Positions 17,102 to 26,318 of a DNA stretch of 56,381 bases are shown here, piece by piece. Numbering within the stretch: the stretch's first letter is position 1; each line of letters starts with the position of its first letter. The notes under the pieces were generated by a model. It did not search any database, was not told the origin of the DNA, and saw only the letters and a program-made list of their open reading frames with translations. Position numbers and translations under genes: made by a program. The DNA is taken from NCBI GenBank assembly GCA_017438975.1, contig JAFRUH010000012.1, positions 1 to 56,381 on the forward strand, written 5' to 3'. Source of the stretch: Bacteroidales bacterium. Lineage in GTDB: Bacteria; Bacteroidota; Bacteroidia; Bacteroidales; UBA932.

Positions 17102-19675
17102 TTAATTGTTTGTATTCTCAGTTTCTGTTCCCGTCTCTTCCGCCGGCAGTTCGACGTTTTCGGCAGGCTGGACCGGTTCATCCTCGCTGTGGGCCACGAC
17201 CGAAACGGCTGCGATGGAATCCCCCGCCTTGATATTGATGAGTTTGACTCCCTGTGTCGCCCGGCCGGCCACGCGGATCGTGGAAACCGGCATCCGGATG
17301 GTCATTCCGGAACGGTTGATGATCATGAGGTCATCGTCATCGGTTACATTCTTTATTGCAACGAGCGAACCTGTCTTTTCGGTGATGTTCAAGGTCTTCA
17401 CACCCTTGGCTCCACGCGCCGTCTGACGGTATTCAATGGGGTCGGAGCGCTTCCCGTAGCCATTCTCGCTGACTACCAGCACCTGGTGCTGAGCGACGTC
17501 CTCCGCGGTCGGGTCCTGGCATACGGCACCGACCACAAAATCTCCTTCATCAAGATTGATGCCACGGACGCCGCTCGCCGTTCTTCCGAGCGGACGGGCC
17601 TCCGTTTCATCAAACCTGACGCAGCGTCCGTTGTGGGCCGCGATCATGATATTGCAGCGTCCGTTGGTGAGGATCGCCTCGAGGAGTTCATCCCCTTCCC
17701 GGACCGTCACGGCGTTGACGCCGTTGGTCCTCGGACGGGAGTAAGCCTCGAGAGTCGTCTTCTTCACGATGCCGTTCCGGGTCACCAGCATGATGAAATT
17801 GCCGTTGATATACTCCTCATCCTTGAGGGTACGGACATTGATATACGCCTTGACGCAATCGTCGGGATCGATCATGAGGATATTCTGGATCGCACGTCCC
17901 TTCGAGGTCCGGTTTCCTTCCGGTATTTCATAGACCTTCAGCCAGTAGCAGCGGCCCTTCTGGGTGAAGAGAAGGAGGGTCGAGTGGGTATTGGCGATAT
18001 AGATGTGCTCGATGAAGTCGGCGTCGCGGGTCGCGCTGCCCTTCAGGCCGACGCCGCCCCTGTTCTGGGTGCGGAACTCCGTGAGGGCGGTACGCTTGAT
18101 ATAGCCCAGGTGCGAAATCGTAATCACCTGGTCCTCGTCCGCATAGAAATCCTCAGGGTTGAATTCGTCCTCTGAAAGGGTGATTTCCGTCTTCCTCGGA
18201 TCGCCGTATTTCTCCTTCAGTTGGAGGGTCTCTTCCTTGACGATGCCAAGCTGTTCGTCGACGCTCGCGAGGATCTCGTTGCAGCGCGCGATGAACTTCA
18301 TCAGTTCGTCATACTCGTTCTGCAGGCGTTCGCGCTCGAGTCCGACGAGCTGACGCAGACGCATGTTCACGATCTCGGTCGCCTGGATTTCCGTGAAATC
18401 ATAGCGATCGACCAGCATCTGCTTCGCCTCTTCGATGCTGCGGGACTCATATCTTATGATATGAACGATCTCGTCGATGATGTCCATCGCCTTGAGCAGG
18501 CCTTCGAGGATATGGGCACGCTTTTTCGCCTTGTCCAGTTCGAATTTCGTCCGGCGGACGACGACCTCGTGGCGGAACTCCACGAAATTCTGGAGAATCT
18601 CCTTCAGGCTGAGCGTCCGGGGGCGACCCTTGACGAGGGCTACGTTGTTGAACGAGAAACTGGACTGGAGCGGGGTGTACTTGTAGAGCATGTTCAGCAG
18701 GACGTTGGAATTCACGCCCTGCTTGAGACGGATGATCACGCGGGTCTCGCCGCGGGAAGATTCGTCATTGATATAGGAAATGCCCTCGATCCGCTTGTCT
18801 TCGACCATCTGGGCGATCTTCTCGATCATCTCCCGCTTGTTGACCATGTACGGGATCTCGCTGACCACGATCGTCTCCCTTCCCCGGTCATCGACCTCGA
18901 TATCGGTCTTTGAGCGGATGACGATACGGCCGCGGCCGGTCTCATAGGCTTCCTTGATGCCGGAACGGCCCATAACGATGCCGCCGGTCGGGAAATCCGG
19001 ACCCTTGATGTACTGCATCAGTTCTTCGGTCGTAATCGCGGGGTTGTCGATATAGGCGCAGATCGCGTCGCAGCATTCCCCGAGATTGTGCGGGGCCATA
19101 TTGGTCGCCATGCCGACCGCGATGCCGGAAGCACCGTTCAGAAGGAGGAGCGGAGCCTTCGTCGGGAGGACCGTAGGTTCTTCGAGCGTATCGTCGAAAT
19201 TCAGGGTCATGTCGACCGTATCCTTGTCCATATCCCCGAGGACGTCCTCGGCCATTTTCTGGAGTTTCGCTTCGGTATATCGCATGGCCGCCGGAGAATC
19301 GCCGTCCACGGAACCGAAGTTACCCTGGCCCTTGACGAGGGGGTATCGCTGGTTCCATTCCTGGCCGAGGCGGACCATTGCGTCGTAGACGCTGGAGTCG
19401 CCGTGCGGGTGGAACTTACCCATCACCTCACCGACGATCCTGGCTGATTTCTTCGTCTGTCCCGAGAATCCGAGGCCCATGGCGTCCATGCCGAAAAGGA
19501 CCCTGCGCTGTACGGGTTTCAGACCGTCACGGACATCCGGAAGCGCGCGGGAAACGATGACGGACATCGAATAATCGATATAGGCCGTCCGCATCTCGTG
19601 GTCGATCTCCACCCGTTCGATGGTGCCGGTCGACTGCTCTTCCAACATGTCATTCTTCTCTTCGAAATTATCCAT
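17102..19675 (-). CDS. gyrA: DNA gyrase subunit A
   Basis: 857 residues. ATP-dependent negative supercoiling with GyrB. Catalytic tyrosine in AAMRYTEA is Y133. The quinolone-determining segment reads [13 protein letters not shown], with Ser94 and Asp98 at the positions of E. coli S83 and D87, so no classical resistance substitution is seen there. A GyrA box (QNRGGVG) and a beta-pinwheel C-terminal half identify it as GyrA rather than ParC. The acidic C-terminal tail ([17 protein letters not shown]) is usual. Promoter elements lie upstream and a TPR gene follows after 12 bases. Confidence 0.98.
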   Translation of the reverse strand: MDNFEEKNDMLEEQSTGTIERVEIDHEMRTAYIDYSMSVIVSRALPDVRDGLKPVQRRVLFGMDAMGLGFSGQTKKSARIVGEVMGKFHPHGDSSVYDAMVRLGQEWNQRYPLVKGQGNFGSVDGDSPAAMRYTEAKLQKMAEDVLGDMDKDTVDMTLNFDDTLEEPTVLPTKAPLLLLNGASGIAVGMATNMAPHNLGECCDAICAYIDNPAITTEELMQYIKGPDFPTGGIVMGRSGIKEAYETGRGRIVIRSKTDIEVDDRGRETIVVSEIPYMVNKREMIEKIAQMVEDKRIEGISYINDESSRGETRVIIRLKQGVNSNVLLNMLYKYTPLQSSFSFNNVALVKGRPRTLSLKEILQNFVEFRHEVVVRRTKFELDKAKKRAHILEGLLKAMDIIDEIVHIIRYESRSIEEAKQMLVDRYDFTEIQATEIVNMRLRQLVGLERERLQNEYDELMKFIARCNEILASVDEQLGIVKEETLQLKEKYGDPRKTEITLSEDEFNPEDFYADEDQVITISHLGYIKRTALTEFRTQNRGGVGLKGSATRDADFIEHIYIANTHSTLLLFTQKGRCYWLKVYEIPEGNRTSKGRAIQNILMIDPDDCVKAYINVRTLKDEEYINGNFIMLVTRNGIVKKTTLEAYSRPRTNGVNAVTVREGDELLEAILTNGRCNIMIAAHNGRCVRFDETEARPLGRTASGVRGINLDEGDFVVGAVCQDPTAEDVAQHQVLVVSENGYGKRSDPIEYRQTARGAKGVKTLNITEKTGSLVAIKNVTDDDDLMIINRSGMTIRMPVSTIRVAGRATQGVKLINIKAGDSIAAVSVVAHSEDEPVQPAENVELPAEETGTETENTNN

Positions 19676-19710
19676 TTTTCAGTTCTGATTATTCATTGTC
19701 TATAAACATG

Positions 19711-19718
19711 CAAATTTA
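19711..19718 (-). promoter_or_regulatory. gyrA promoter, -7 box TAAATTTG with upstream TTTG
   Basis: A TAnnTTTG match on the minus strand, with TTTG (CAAA at 19738-19741 on plus) exactly 19 bases upstream. This fits the Bacteroidota -33/-7 spacing. It is 35 bases before the gyrA ATG. Confidence 0.75.
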
Positions 19719-19776
19719 GCCATTTTTTTCGAGAATACAAAAGATAAAAGCGATGTGGGGAAAACGATTTTTTTCG

Positions 19777-19784
19777 TATGTTTG
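19777..19784 (+). promoter_or_regulatory. -7 box (TATGTTTG) for the glycerophosphodiesterase gene
   Basis: A plus-strand TAnnTTTG match, 22 bases before the ATG at 19807, divergent from the gyrA promoter. Confidence 0.65.
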
Positions 19785-19806
19785 CATAAAATAAAAACTC
19801 ACCGCT

Positions 19807-20616
19807 ATGATTAAAAAACTCACAATCATCCTCGCTGCCGGCCTGCTCGCCGCCGGCGCTTTCGCACAGCCCAGACTTGTCGCCCACCGCGGCGGCAGAT
19901 ATGAAGTGGAGGAAAACACCCTTCCCGCCTTCGCCTCCGCACTCGAGGCTGGGATTACCGGGTATGAACTGGACGTACACATCACCGCCGACGGCGAGTA
20001 CGTCATCATGCATGACAGCAATGTCTCCCGGATGTGCGGCTCGGACGGAGTGATCGAGAAAATGACCCTCGCCGAACTGCGCGCCCTCAAGACCCTGAAG
20101 GGGAACCTGATCCCGACCCTCGGCGAGGTCCTCGCCCTCTTCAACCGCTACGAGGGGATTTACGTGGAATTCGAGATGAAGACGACCAGCAAGGATCTTT
20201 ATCCCGAAAACCTGCTCTACAAATATGCGGAAGACGTCGTCGCTGCGGTTTATGCCGCCAAGCCTGCGAACTCACTCTACCTCTGCACCTCCTTCGATAC
20301 GCGGGTGCTCTGCTATATCCATAACCGCCATCCCGAGGTTCCCCTCGGCTACATTACCGCTGAGGGCTGCACGGAGAAGACCCGCGCCATCGCCGCCACG
20401 ATCGGGACCAACCGCCTGATGTGCCACCGGGCCAAGACGACCCTCGTGGACATGGAGGCCGCCCACAAAGAAGGAATGCTGATCAACCTCTGGCCCAACG
20501 GCACCGTCGAAGACGTACGGCTTTCCTATGCCCTGGGGGCCGATTACATCTGCACCGACATCCCCCGCAAAGTCTCGGCCGTAATCAAGGAAGAATCCCT
20601 TGGAATAACCCCGTAA
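19807..20616 (+). CDS. Glycerophosphodiester phosphodiesterase
   Basis: 269 residues with a signal peptide (AAGLLAAGAFAQ). TIM-barrel GDPD family: VAHRGG (H27, R28), metal ligands in YELDVH (E54, D56) and the second catalytic His in VIMHD (H69). It hydrolyses glycerophosphodiesters from phospholipid turnover to glycerol-3-phosphate and an alcohol, here probably in the periplasm. It is followed after four bases by the Clp ATPase gene, so the two form a likely transcription unit although their roles look unrelated. Confidence 0.93.
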   Translation: MIKKLTIILAAGLLAAGAFAQPRLVAHRGGRYEVEENTLPAFASALEAGITGYELDVHITADGEYVIMHDSNVSRMCGSDGVIEKMTLAELRALKTLKGNLIPTLGEVLALFNRYEGIYVEFEMKTTSKDLYPENLLYKYAEDVVAAVYAAKPANSLYLCTSFDTRVLCYIHNRHPEVPLGYITAEGCTEKTRAIAATIGTNRLMCHRAKTTLVDMEAAHKEGMLINLWPNGTVEDVRLSYALGADYICTDIPRKVSAVIKEESLGITP

Positions 20617-20620
20617 CAGA

Positions 20621-22951
20621 ATGGAAATCAAGATATCGGACGAACTCAACGGAATCATAAAATACGCCCGTGAAGAGGCGATGCGGACCGGAAGCTACGG
20701 CATCGGTCCCGATCACCTTTTCCTCGGCATTATCCGCCACGAAGACAACACCGCCTTCCGTGCCCTGCGGGATCTCGGACTCGACCCTGATGAACTCAAG
20801 CAGTTCATTGACGGAAAGGTGTTCACCAACGAAACGATCCCCTTCTCGGAAATCGACAACATCAATTTCTCACGGCTGGCCCAGAACGTACTGAGCATCA
20901 CCATCATGGAGGCGACGCGCCTGAAAAGCCGCGAGGCCGGCGCTCACCACCTCCTCCTTGCCCTTTGCCGCTCTTCGGAAAGCTATGGACAAGTCTGCCT
21001 GCGCAACCACGGAATCGATTACGGACGCATCCTCGCCTATCTCGAGGACGAGGGGCTCCTTTCCAGCGCCTCACAGCCCTCGGAAAAAGCCGGTGGGAAG
21101 CCGGACCCGTCCGCCGAAACGGAGGAGAAGAAAGAAAAATTCGACATTCGGGAATATGGATATGACCTGACAGCGGCAGCGCGCGAAGGCAAACTGGACC
21201 CGGTCGTCGGACGGGATATGGAAATCGCCCGGCTCATCGAAATCCTCGGACGCAGGAAAAAGAACAATCCGATGCTGATCGGAGAACCGGGGGTGGGAAA
21301 ATCGGCGATCGTTGAGGGTCTCGCCCTTCGGATTGCATCAGGGGAAATCTCCCCCGCACTGGCCAAGAAGCAGGTCCTCTCGCTTGACATCGCATCCGTC
21401 GTCGCCGGGACCAAATTCCGGGGCGATTTCGAGAAAAGGTTGAAGTCCATCCTCACCGAAGCTGCTTCGAACCCGGATCTCATCCTGTTCATAGACGAGT
21501 TCCATACCATCATCGGCGCCGGCGGGGCGCAGGGCAGCCTCGATGCCGCCAATATGCTCAAACCCGCCCTTGCCCGCGGAGAAATCCAGTGCATCGGGGC
21601 CACGACGATGGACGAATTCACCAAGATCGTCGAAAAGGACGGCGCCCTGGACCGGAGATTCCAGAAAATCGTCGTCGAACCGGCCGGCACGAAAGAATCC
21701 GTCAACATCCTGATGCACCTCAAGCCCAATTACGAGGCCTTCCATAAAGTAACCTATACGGACGCCGCCATCGAGGCTGCCGTCCGGCTTACGGACCGGT
21801 ACCTGACGGACCGGAGCCTTCCCGACAAGGCCATCGACGCCATGGACGAAGCGGGTTCGATGGTCCGGCTGCACCTGAACAAGAAACGGCAGGCGGACAC
21901 GATCGTAACCGAAGAGGACATCGCCGCCGTCGTCTCGAAAATGACCGGCATTCCGCTTACGAAAGTTGCGGAATCGGAGGGAAACCGCCTCCTCAACATG
22001 CAGAAGAAACTGAAAGAGAGGATTATCGGCCAGGATGAGGCCATCGATACCGTGGTCCGGGCGATTCGCCGCGGCAGGGCCGGACTCAAAGATCCTTCCC
22101 GCCCGATCGGCACCTTTCTTTTCTTCGGCCCGACCGGAGTGGGGAAAACGCAGCTGGCGAGGTCCCTGGCCGAGTATCTCTTTGACAGCGAAGAGAACAT
22201 GGTCCGGATCGACATGAGCGAATATATGGAGAAATTTTCCGTTTCGCGCCTCATCGGGGCTCCCCCGGGATACGTCGGCTACGAAGAAGGCGGGCAGCTC
22301 AGCGAGCAGGTTCGCCGGAAGCCCTACTGCGTTGTCCTGCTGGATGAGATTGAAAAGGCCCATCCGGATATTTTCAATCTCCTGCTGCAGGTCATGGACG
22401 AGGGGCGTCTCACGGACAGCAACGGACGCAGGGTGGATTTCAAGAATACGATCGTCATCATGACTTCCAACGTGGGAAGCCGCGAACTCGACGAATACGG
22501 CAACGGAATCGGTTTTTCGACTGCGGGAAGAGATCCCGGGGCCGACAAGAAAAATGTCCTTTCCAAGGCCGTCCGAAAGGCTTTCCCTCCGGAATTCATC
22601 AACCGGGTCGATGAACAGGTATTCTTCAATGCCCTGAGTCGGGAAGACCTTGAGGAGATCGTGGACATCGAACTCAAGGGGCTGCGTGCAAGGGCGTTGG
22701 AATCGGGTTACCGGCTCAACGTCACCCCCGCCGCCAAACGGCTCGTGGCGGAGACCGGCTATGATCCGGCCTATGGAGCCCGCCCCCTCAAGCGGGCCGT
22801 TACCCGCCTGATCGAAGATCCCGTCTCCGAGTTCATCCTTTCCGACCGGATCCTCCGGAGCGGGAAAAAGGCCCCGGATGCGGTCCGGACGCTCCGGGTC
22901 GGCCTGTCCTCCGACAAGGAGAGCATCGCCGTGACCCTGAAGGAGGATTAG
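20621..22951 (+). CDS. Clp protease ATP-binding subunit (ClpA/ClpC-like)
   Basis: 776 residues. Double Clp-N repeat (residues ~1-140), a charged linker, AAA-1 with GEPGVGKS (221-228), AAA-2 with GPTGVGKT (503-510) and the C-terminal D2-small domain. The region between the two AAA modules is short, with no ClpB middle coiled coil and no obvious UVR segment, so the layout resembles ClpA. An IGF tripeptide (I630-F632) in the expected loop marks it as a partner of ClpP. It unfolds substrates for degradation. The stop overlaps by four bases the end of a small ORF on the other strand. Confidence 0.95.
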   Translation: MEIKISDELNGIIKYAREEAMRTGSYGIGPDHLFLGIIRHEDNTAFRALRDLGLDPDELKQFIDGKVFTNETIPFSEIDNINFSRLAQNVLSITIMEATRLKSREAGAHHLLLALCRSSESYGQVCLRNHGIDYGRILAYLEDEGLLSSASQPSEKAGGKPDPSAETEEKKEKFDIREYGYDLTAAAREGKLDPVVGRDMEIARLIEILGRRKKNNPMLIGEPGVGKSAIVEGLALRIASGEISPALAKKQVLSLDIASVVAGTKFRGDFEKRLKSILTEAASNPDLILFIDEFHTIIGAGGAQGSLDAANMLKPALARGEIQCIGATTMDEFTKIVEKDGALDRRFQKIVVEPAGTKESVNILMHLKPNYEAFHKVTYTDAAIEAAVRLTDRYLTDRSLPDKAIDAMDEAGSMVRLHLNKKRQADTIVTEEDIAAVVSKMTGIPLTKVAESEGNRLLNMQKKLKERIIGQDEAIDTVVRAIRRGRAGLKDPSRPIGTFLFFGPTGVGKTQLARSLAEYLFDSEENMVRIDMSEYMEKFSVSRLIGAPPGYVGYEEGGQLSEQVRRKPYCVVLLDEIEKAHPDIFNLLLQVMDEGRLTDSNGRRVDFKNTIVIMTSNVGSRELDEYGNGIGFSTAGRDPGADKKNVLSKAVRKAFPPEFINRVDEQVFFNALSREDLEEIVDIELKGLRARALESGYRLNVTPAAKRLVAETGYDPAYGARPLKRAVTRLIEDPVSEFILSDRILRSGKKAPDAVRTLRVGLSSDKESIAVTLKED

Positions 22952-23076
22952 CGGGCGCTGATGACCGAGTCGACTTCAAGTTCGAAATCTTCAATCATTT
23001 CCTTGAGGGTCTGGAACGAAGCGTCCATCGAGAGGAACGAGGAGAGGTCATTGATGCTGAATTCCGTGTTTTTCAT
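22948..23076 (-). CDS. Unrecognised 42-residue acidic protein
   Basis: ATG at 23076 gives 42 codons ending in TAA at 22948. The product starts MKNTEFSINDLSSFLSMD and ends FELEVDSVISAR. It has nine acidic and three basic residues and a likely amphipathic helix in the middle. There is no signal peptide or cysteine. It has its own minus-strand TAnnTTTG element 37 bases upstream. Its 3' end overlaps the Clp ATPase stop by four bases. I do not recognise the family. The promoter and tight fit to neighbours support a real gene; the short length limits certainty. Confidence 0.55.
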   Translation of the reverse strand: MKNTEFSINDLSSFLSMDASFQTLKEMIEDFELEVDSVISAR

Positions 23077-23113
23077 GGCTGCTATCTTTTATCATTCATT
23101 TTGTTTCACGGTA

Positions 23114-23121
23114 CAAAGGTA
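23114..23121 (-). promoter_or_regulatory. -7 box (TACCTTTG) for the 42-residue ORF
   Basis: A minus-strand TAnnTTTG match, 37 bases before the ATG at 23076. No other minus-strand gene starts nearby, so it supports the small ORF. Confidence 0.55.
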
Positions 23122-23172
23122 GCGCTGACTTGTGCCAAGTTACTGCACAAGCAATATTTTTTCCAAAAAAAA

Positions 23173-23826
23173 ATGAAAAAACTTGTGATTTTCGACCTGG
23201 ACGGGACGCTGATAGACACCCTGAAGGATCTTGCGGAGGCGACCAACTTCGCGCTGGAAGGCTGCGGCTTCCCGAAAAGGGATCTCGCTGAATACAACTT
23301 CCTCGTCGGACGGGGCATCACCAACCTGTTCAGGGGCGCCGTCCCTCCGGGAAAGGACGATCCCGGAACCATCGCCCGGATGCGGAGCCTTTTCCTCTCT
23401 TACTACGAAAACCACATCCACGATTTCTCCAGGCCTTACGAGGGGATTCCAGAAGTGCTCCGGGCGCTCTCCGATTCCGGCGTTTCGCTGGCCGTCGCCT
23501 CGAACAAATACCAGGCTGGAGCGGAGCGGCTGGTCCGGCACTTTTTCGGGGACCGGTTCCGCACCATTCTCGGACAAAGGGACGGTCTTCCGATCAAACC
23601 GGACCCGGAAATCGTCTTCCTAGCCATGCAGGAGGCAGGAATCACGGATAAAAAAGGAGTCGCCTATGTCGGCGACTCCGATGTGGATATGATGACGGGA
23701 GGAAATGCCGGGGTCATGACCGTCGGGGTGACCTGGGGCTTCAGGAGCCGGGAGGAATTATCCGCCTTCTCTCCCGATGCCATTGCCGACACCCCTTCCT
23801 CCCTTTTATCCATTCTCCTCCCCTAA
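23173..23826 (+). CDS. HAD-family phosphatase (phosphoglycolate phosphatase-like)
   Basis: 217 residues from ATG 23173, where the HAD motif I follows at once (FDLDGTLIDT: D8, D10). An in-frame upstream extension would add an unlikely 24-residue leader. Motif II is around ASNKYQAG, motif III Lys is in IKPDPEIV and motif IV is YVGDSDVDM. A helical cap lies between motifs I and II, as in Gph/PGPase subfamily IA. It most likely dephosphorylates a small phospho-metabolite such as phosphoglycolate; substrate not provable here. No clear -7 box precedes it. Confidence 0.88.
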   Translation: MKKLVIFDLDGTLIDTLKDLAEATNFALEGCGFPKRDLAEYNFLVGRGITNLFRGAVPPGKDDPGTIARMRSLFLSYYENHIHDFSRPYEGIPEVLRALSDSGVSLAVASNKYQAGAERLVRHFFGDRFRTILGQRDGLPIKPDPEIVFLAMQEAGITDKKGVAYVGDSDVDMMTGGNAGVMTVGVTWGFRSREELSAFSPDAIADTPSSLLSILLP

Positions 23827-23843
23827 ACCCAGTCCGTTTCCCA

Positions 23844-23940
23844 GTCGCCAGCAGGCGACCGGCCGACCCCGGGACTTTCGAGACGAAAGTCGGAAAGGGG
23901 GTTATGGCCGCAGGGGGTTCGGGGGAATCGTATTCCCCCG
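23844..23940. repeat. Three consecutive hairpins between convergent genes
   Basis: The 114-base gap holds three perfect inverted repeats: GTCGCC-AGCA-GGCGAC (23844-23859), GACTTTCG-AGA-CGAAAGTC (23873-23891) and CGGGGGAAT-CGT-ATTCCCCCG (23920-23940). The last abuts the esterase stop codon. None is followed by a proper T-run. A G-rich spacer (two GGGGG runs) lies between hairpins two and three. It may be a structured terminator or a REP-like element. No second copy was found in this window. Confidence 0.6.
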
Positions 23941-24888
23941 TCAATAGAGGCTGTCTAGCGTAGCGGCTTCCCACTTCGGGATATTGGGGTCGTCGATGTA
24001 GGCGTCGATATAGACGTTCTTGCCGAGAATGATATTCTGCTGCAGGAAGTACATCTGGAACGGCCAGAGAGCGGCATAATTGTCCGCGATGTCGTGGGCG
24101 TGCTCGTGGAAACGGTAGACGCAGAACTGGTATCCGTTCTTCCGGTAGATATCGTCCAGGACGTCCGTTCCCCACATTCCCAGCTTCAGGACCTGGGTCT
24201 TCTTGTACTGGACGGTACTGTCGGAAGTGCCGTGGAAGAAGAGGGTCGGGCAGGGAGCCTTCTTGTAAGAAGGGGTGCCGTCATCACCGACAATCGCACC
24301 GGCGAAGGAGATCAAGCCCTTGAAATTGAAGTCATCCGGAAGGACGGAGGCGATCTTCAGGCCATTGCAGATGGCGTGCTCGGCAGCGAGCGAGATGATG
24401 GCGCCGGAGGAGTTGCCGACCAGCACGATGTTCGCCGGATCGACTCCGAGACTCTCCGCGTTCGCGAGGATATAATTGACGGCGGAGAAAAGGTCTTCAA
24501 CGCCCATATACTCGGCCTTGACGGTATTCTTGGCCGTCTGGATCAGGCCGATCGGACCGAAGTTCATCGGAACACCCTTAAGTCCGAGACGATAGTCGAT
24601 CGTGATGACCTTGTAACCGTTCTCATTAAGGATCTTGAACCAGGGGAAATAACGTTCGTTGGAACGGAAACCGCCGACGAAACCGCCGCCGTACACGAAG
24701 AGAAGGGTCGGTTTCTGGTGTCCCTCATAGGTCGTTTCAGCCCCGGGAACAGGATCATAAACATCAAAAAACAAGTCGCAGGTATCGCGCTGGGCGTACA
24801 TATACGTACCGGAGAGATTCTGGGCGGACACTCCGGAAGCCGCAAGAATGAAGGCCGCAAAGGCGGCAATGAAGAATTTTTTAAGCAT
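23941..24888 (-). CDS. Secreted alpha/beta-hydrolase (esterase-like)
   Basis: 315 residues with a signal peptide (AAFAAFILAASGVSAQ). An esterase/lipase-type alpha/beta hydrolase: oxyanion-hole YGGGFVGG near 66-73, nucleophile elbow GNSSG (S160), acid D223 in HGTSDS and a His in HEHAH (261-265). The fold resembles carbohydrate-esterase or BD-FAE-like enzymes of gut Bacteroidota, but the substrate is not determined. It follows the nucleoside phosphorylase gene by 15 bases and is probably cotranscribed. Its stop codon touches the third intergenic hairpin. Confidence 0.87.
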   Translation of the reverse strand: MLKKFFIAAFAAFILAASGVSAQNLSGTYMYAQRDTCDLFFDVYDPVPGAETTYEGHQKPTLLFVYGGGFVGGFRSNERYFPWFKILNENGYKVITIDYRLGLKGVPMNFGPIGLIQTAKNTVKAEYMGVEDLFSAVNYILANAESLGVDPANIVLVGNSSGAIISLAAEHAICNGLKIASVLPDDFNFKGLISFAGAIVGDDGTPSYKKAPCPTLFFHGTSDSTVQYKKTQVLKLGMWGTDVLDDIYRKNGYQFCVYRFHEHAHDIADNYAALWPFQMYFLQQNIILGKNVYIDAYIDDPNIPKWEAATLDSLY

Positions 24889-24903
24889 ATTTTTGATTGG
24901 TTA

Positions 24904-25776
24904 TCAGAGTCTTGAAAGTCTGTCAACAACGAGTTCAATCAGTTGCTGGACCCTGGGTTTGTAATCCGGATTCGAACTCTGGAGATAGCGGTTGGCGATG
25001 GCGCAGCAGACCGTGCAGGCGTTGTGTCCGAGAAGGGCGGCAAAGCCTGCCAGCGGAGAACCTTCCATTTCGAAATTCGTAATCCTGTACTCGCCGAAGC
25101 GGAAACTTTCGATCTTCTCGAGCATATCAGGCATGGCGAGTCCGAGACGGACGACCCGTCCCTGCGGGCCATAGAAGCCGGGAGCTGAAATAGTCGCGCC
25201 CTTGATCGTACAGTCTTCCAGGATCTTGATGATCTTGGGACTGGCCTTGACGAAATAAGGGGAAGGAAGGGACGCAGGCCACCCCATATGCTTCTTGAAA
25301 TCCGCCTCGACATCCAGCATGGAGATGGAATCCCGGCCTTCATACCAGTTCATGACCCCGTCGAAACCGACGGAAACGTGGGAGAGGATGAAGGAACCGA
25401 GGGGGATATCCGCGTGGAGGGCGCCGGAAGTGCCGATCCGGATGATGTTCAGGGAACGGTGCATTTTCTTGACCTCCCGGGTCTCGAAGTCCACGTTCGC
25501 CAAGGCGTCCAGTTCCGTCATCACGATATCGATGTTGTCCGGACCGATACCGTGGGAGAGGACGGTGATGCGCTTGCCGTTCTTGCGCCCCGTAACGGAG
25601 ACGAATTCACGGGAGGCGTGACGGAACTCGATGTCGTCCAGATAGTAGGAAACCATGTCCACGCGGCCGGGATCGCCGACGAGGATGACGTTATCGGCGA
25701 GTTCTTCCGGCTTCAGGTGGATGTGGAACGCAGATCCGTCGCCGTTTATGATCAGTTCAGATTCAGGGATTTTCAT
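24904..25776 (-). CDS. Nucleoside phosphorylase (uridine phosphorylase-like)
   Basis: 290 residues. PNP/UDP family: phosphate-binding VGDPGRVD, strand motif IRIGTSGAL and the ribose-binding NFEMEGSPL. It cleaves nucleosides with phosphate to base plus ribose-1-phosphate in the cytoplasm. The exact base specificity (uridine most likely from the layout) cannot be set from these motifs alone. It has its own promoter and is the first gene of a two-gene unit with the esterase. Confidence 0.88.
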   Translation of the reverse strand: MKIPESELIINGDGSAFHIHLKPEELADNVILVGDPGRVDMVSYYLDDIEFRHASREFVSVTGRKNGKRITVLSHGIGPDNIDIVMTELDALANVDFETREVKKMHRSLNIIRIGTSGALHADIPLGSFILSHVSVGFDGVMNWYEGRDSISMLDVEADFKKHMGWPASLPSPYFVKASPKIIKILEDCTIKGATISAPGFYGPQGRVVRLGLAMPDMLEKIESFRFGEYRITNFEMEGSPLAGFAALLGHNACTVCCAIANRYLQSSNPDYKPRVQQLIELVVDRLSRL

Positions 25777-25811
25777 ATCAATCTCTTTTAGTTCGTGTTA
25801 TCGTCAAAAGA

Positions 25812-25819
25812 CAAATATA
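25812..25819 (-). promoter_or_regulatory. -7 box (TATATTTG) for the nucleoside phosphorylase
   Basis: A minus-strand TAnnTTTG match, 35 bases before the ATG at 25776. It is divergent from the DUF4293 promoter 21 bases away. Confidence 0.7.
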
Positions 25820-25840
25820 GGATTTTGTAAGTATTTTTCC

Positions 25841-25848
25841 TATTTTTG
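25841..25848 (+). promoter_or_regulatory. -7 box (TATTTTTG) for the DUF4293 gene
   Basis: A plus-strand TAnnTTTG match, 17 bases before the ATG at 25866. Confidence 0.65.
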
Positions 25849-25865
25849 CATAAATAATTATCATT

Positions 25866-26306
25866 ATGTGGCAGAGAATCCAGACCTTATATCTCGCAAT
25901 CTCGACAATCCTCGTCGCCGTCCTTTTCTTCAGCACGGCCTTCACGTACAACGAAGCTGACGGTCTTCGGGAGATATCCTACCTCCAGCTTCAGAAACCT
26001 TATTTCGCCATCCTGCTCGGCGTCCTCGCCGCCATCGTCCTTCTGGCGCTGGTCACTTTCAAGGTCCGCATCCTCCAGATGCGCCTGTCAGTCCTGTCGG
26101 CCATGGTCGCGCTCGGCATGCAGATCTGGCTGACGGTCATGTATTTCCAGGCTCCGGAAGGGATTGTGTTCAAATGGACCGCCGTGTTCCCGATCGTCAT
26201 CACGATCCTAAACATGCTCGCGGCCCGAGGATGCTACCAGGACCAGCTCATGGTCGAAAGCGCATACCGCATCCGGGAATCCCGCAGGAAGAGAGGAAAG
26301 AAATAG
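25866..26306 (+). CDS. DUF4293 membrane protein
   Basis: 146 residues. It begins MWQRIQTLYL, the hallmark of the Bacteroidota DUF4293 family. It has four hydrophobic segments (starting near residues 7, 45, 73 and 102) and a basic C-terminal tail (RESRRKRGKK). No function is established for the family. It is convergent with the LytTR gene, with only 12 bases between stops and no visible terminator. Confidence 0.9.
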   Translation: MWQRIQTLYLAISTILVAVLFFSTAFTYNEADGLREISYLQLQKPYFAILLGVLAAIVLLALVTFKVRILQMRLSVLSAMVALGMQIWLTVMYFQAPEGIVFKWTAVFPIVITILNMLAARGCYQDQLMVESAYRIRESRRKRGKK

Positions 26307-26318
26307 GGGTCGGGAGGA

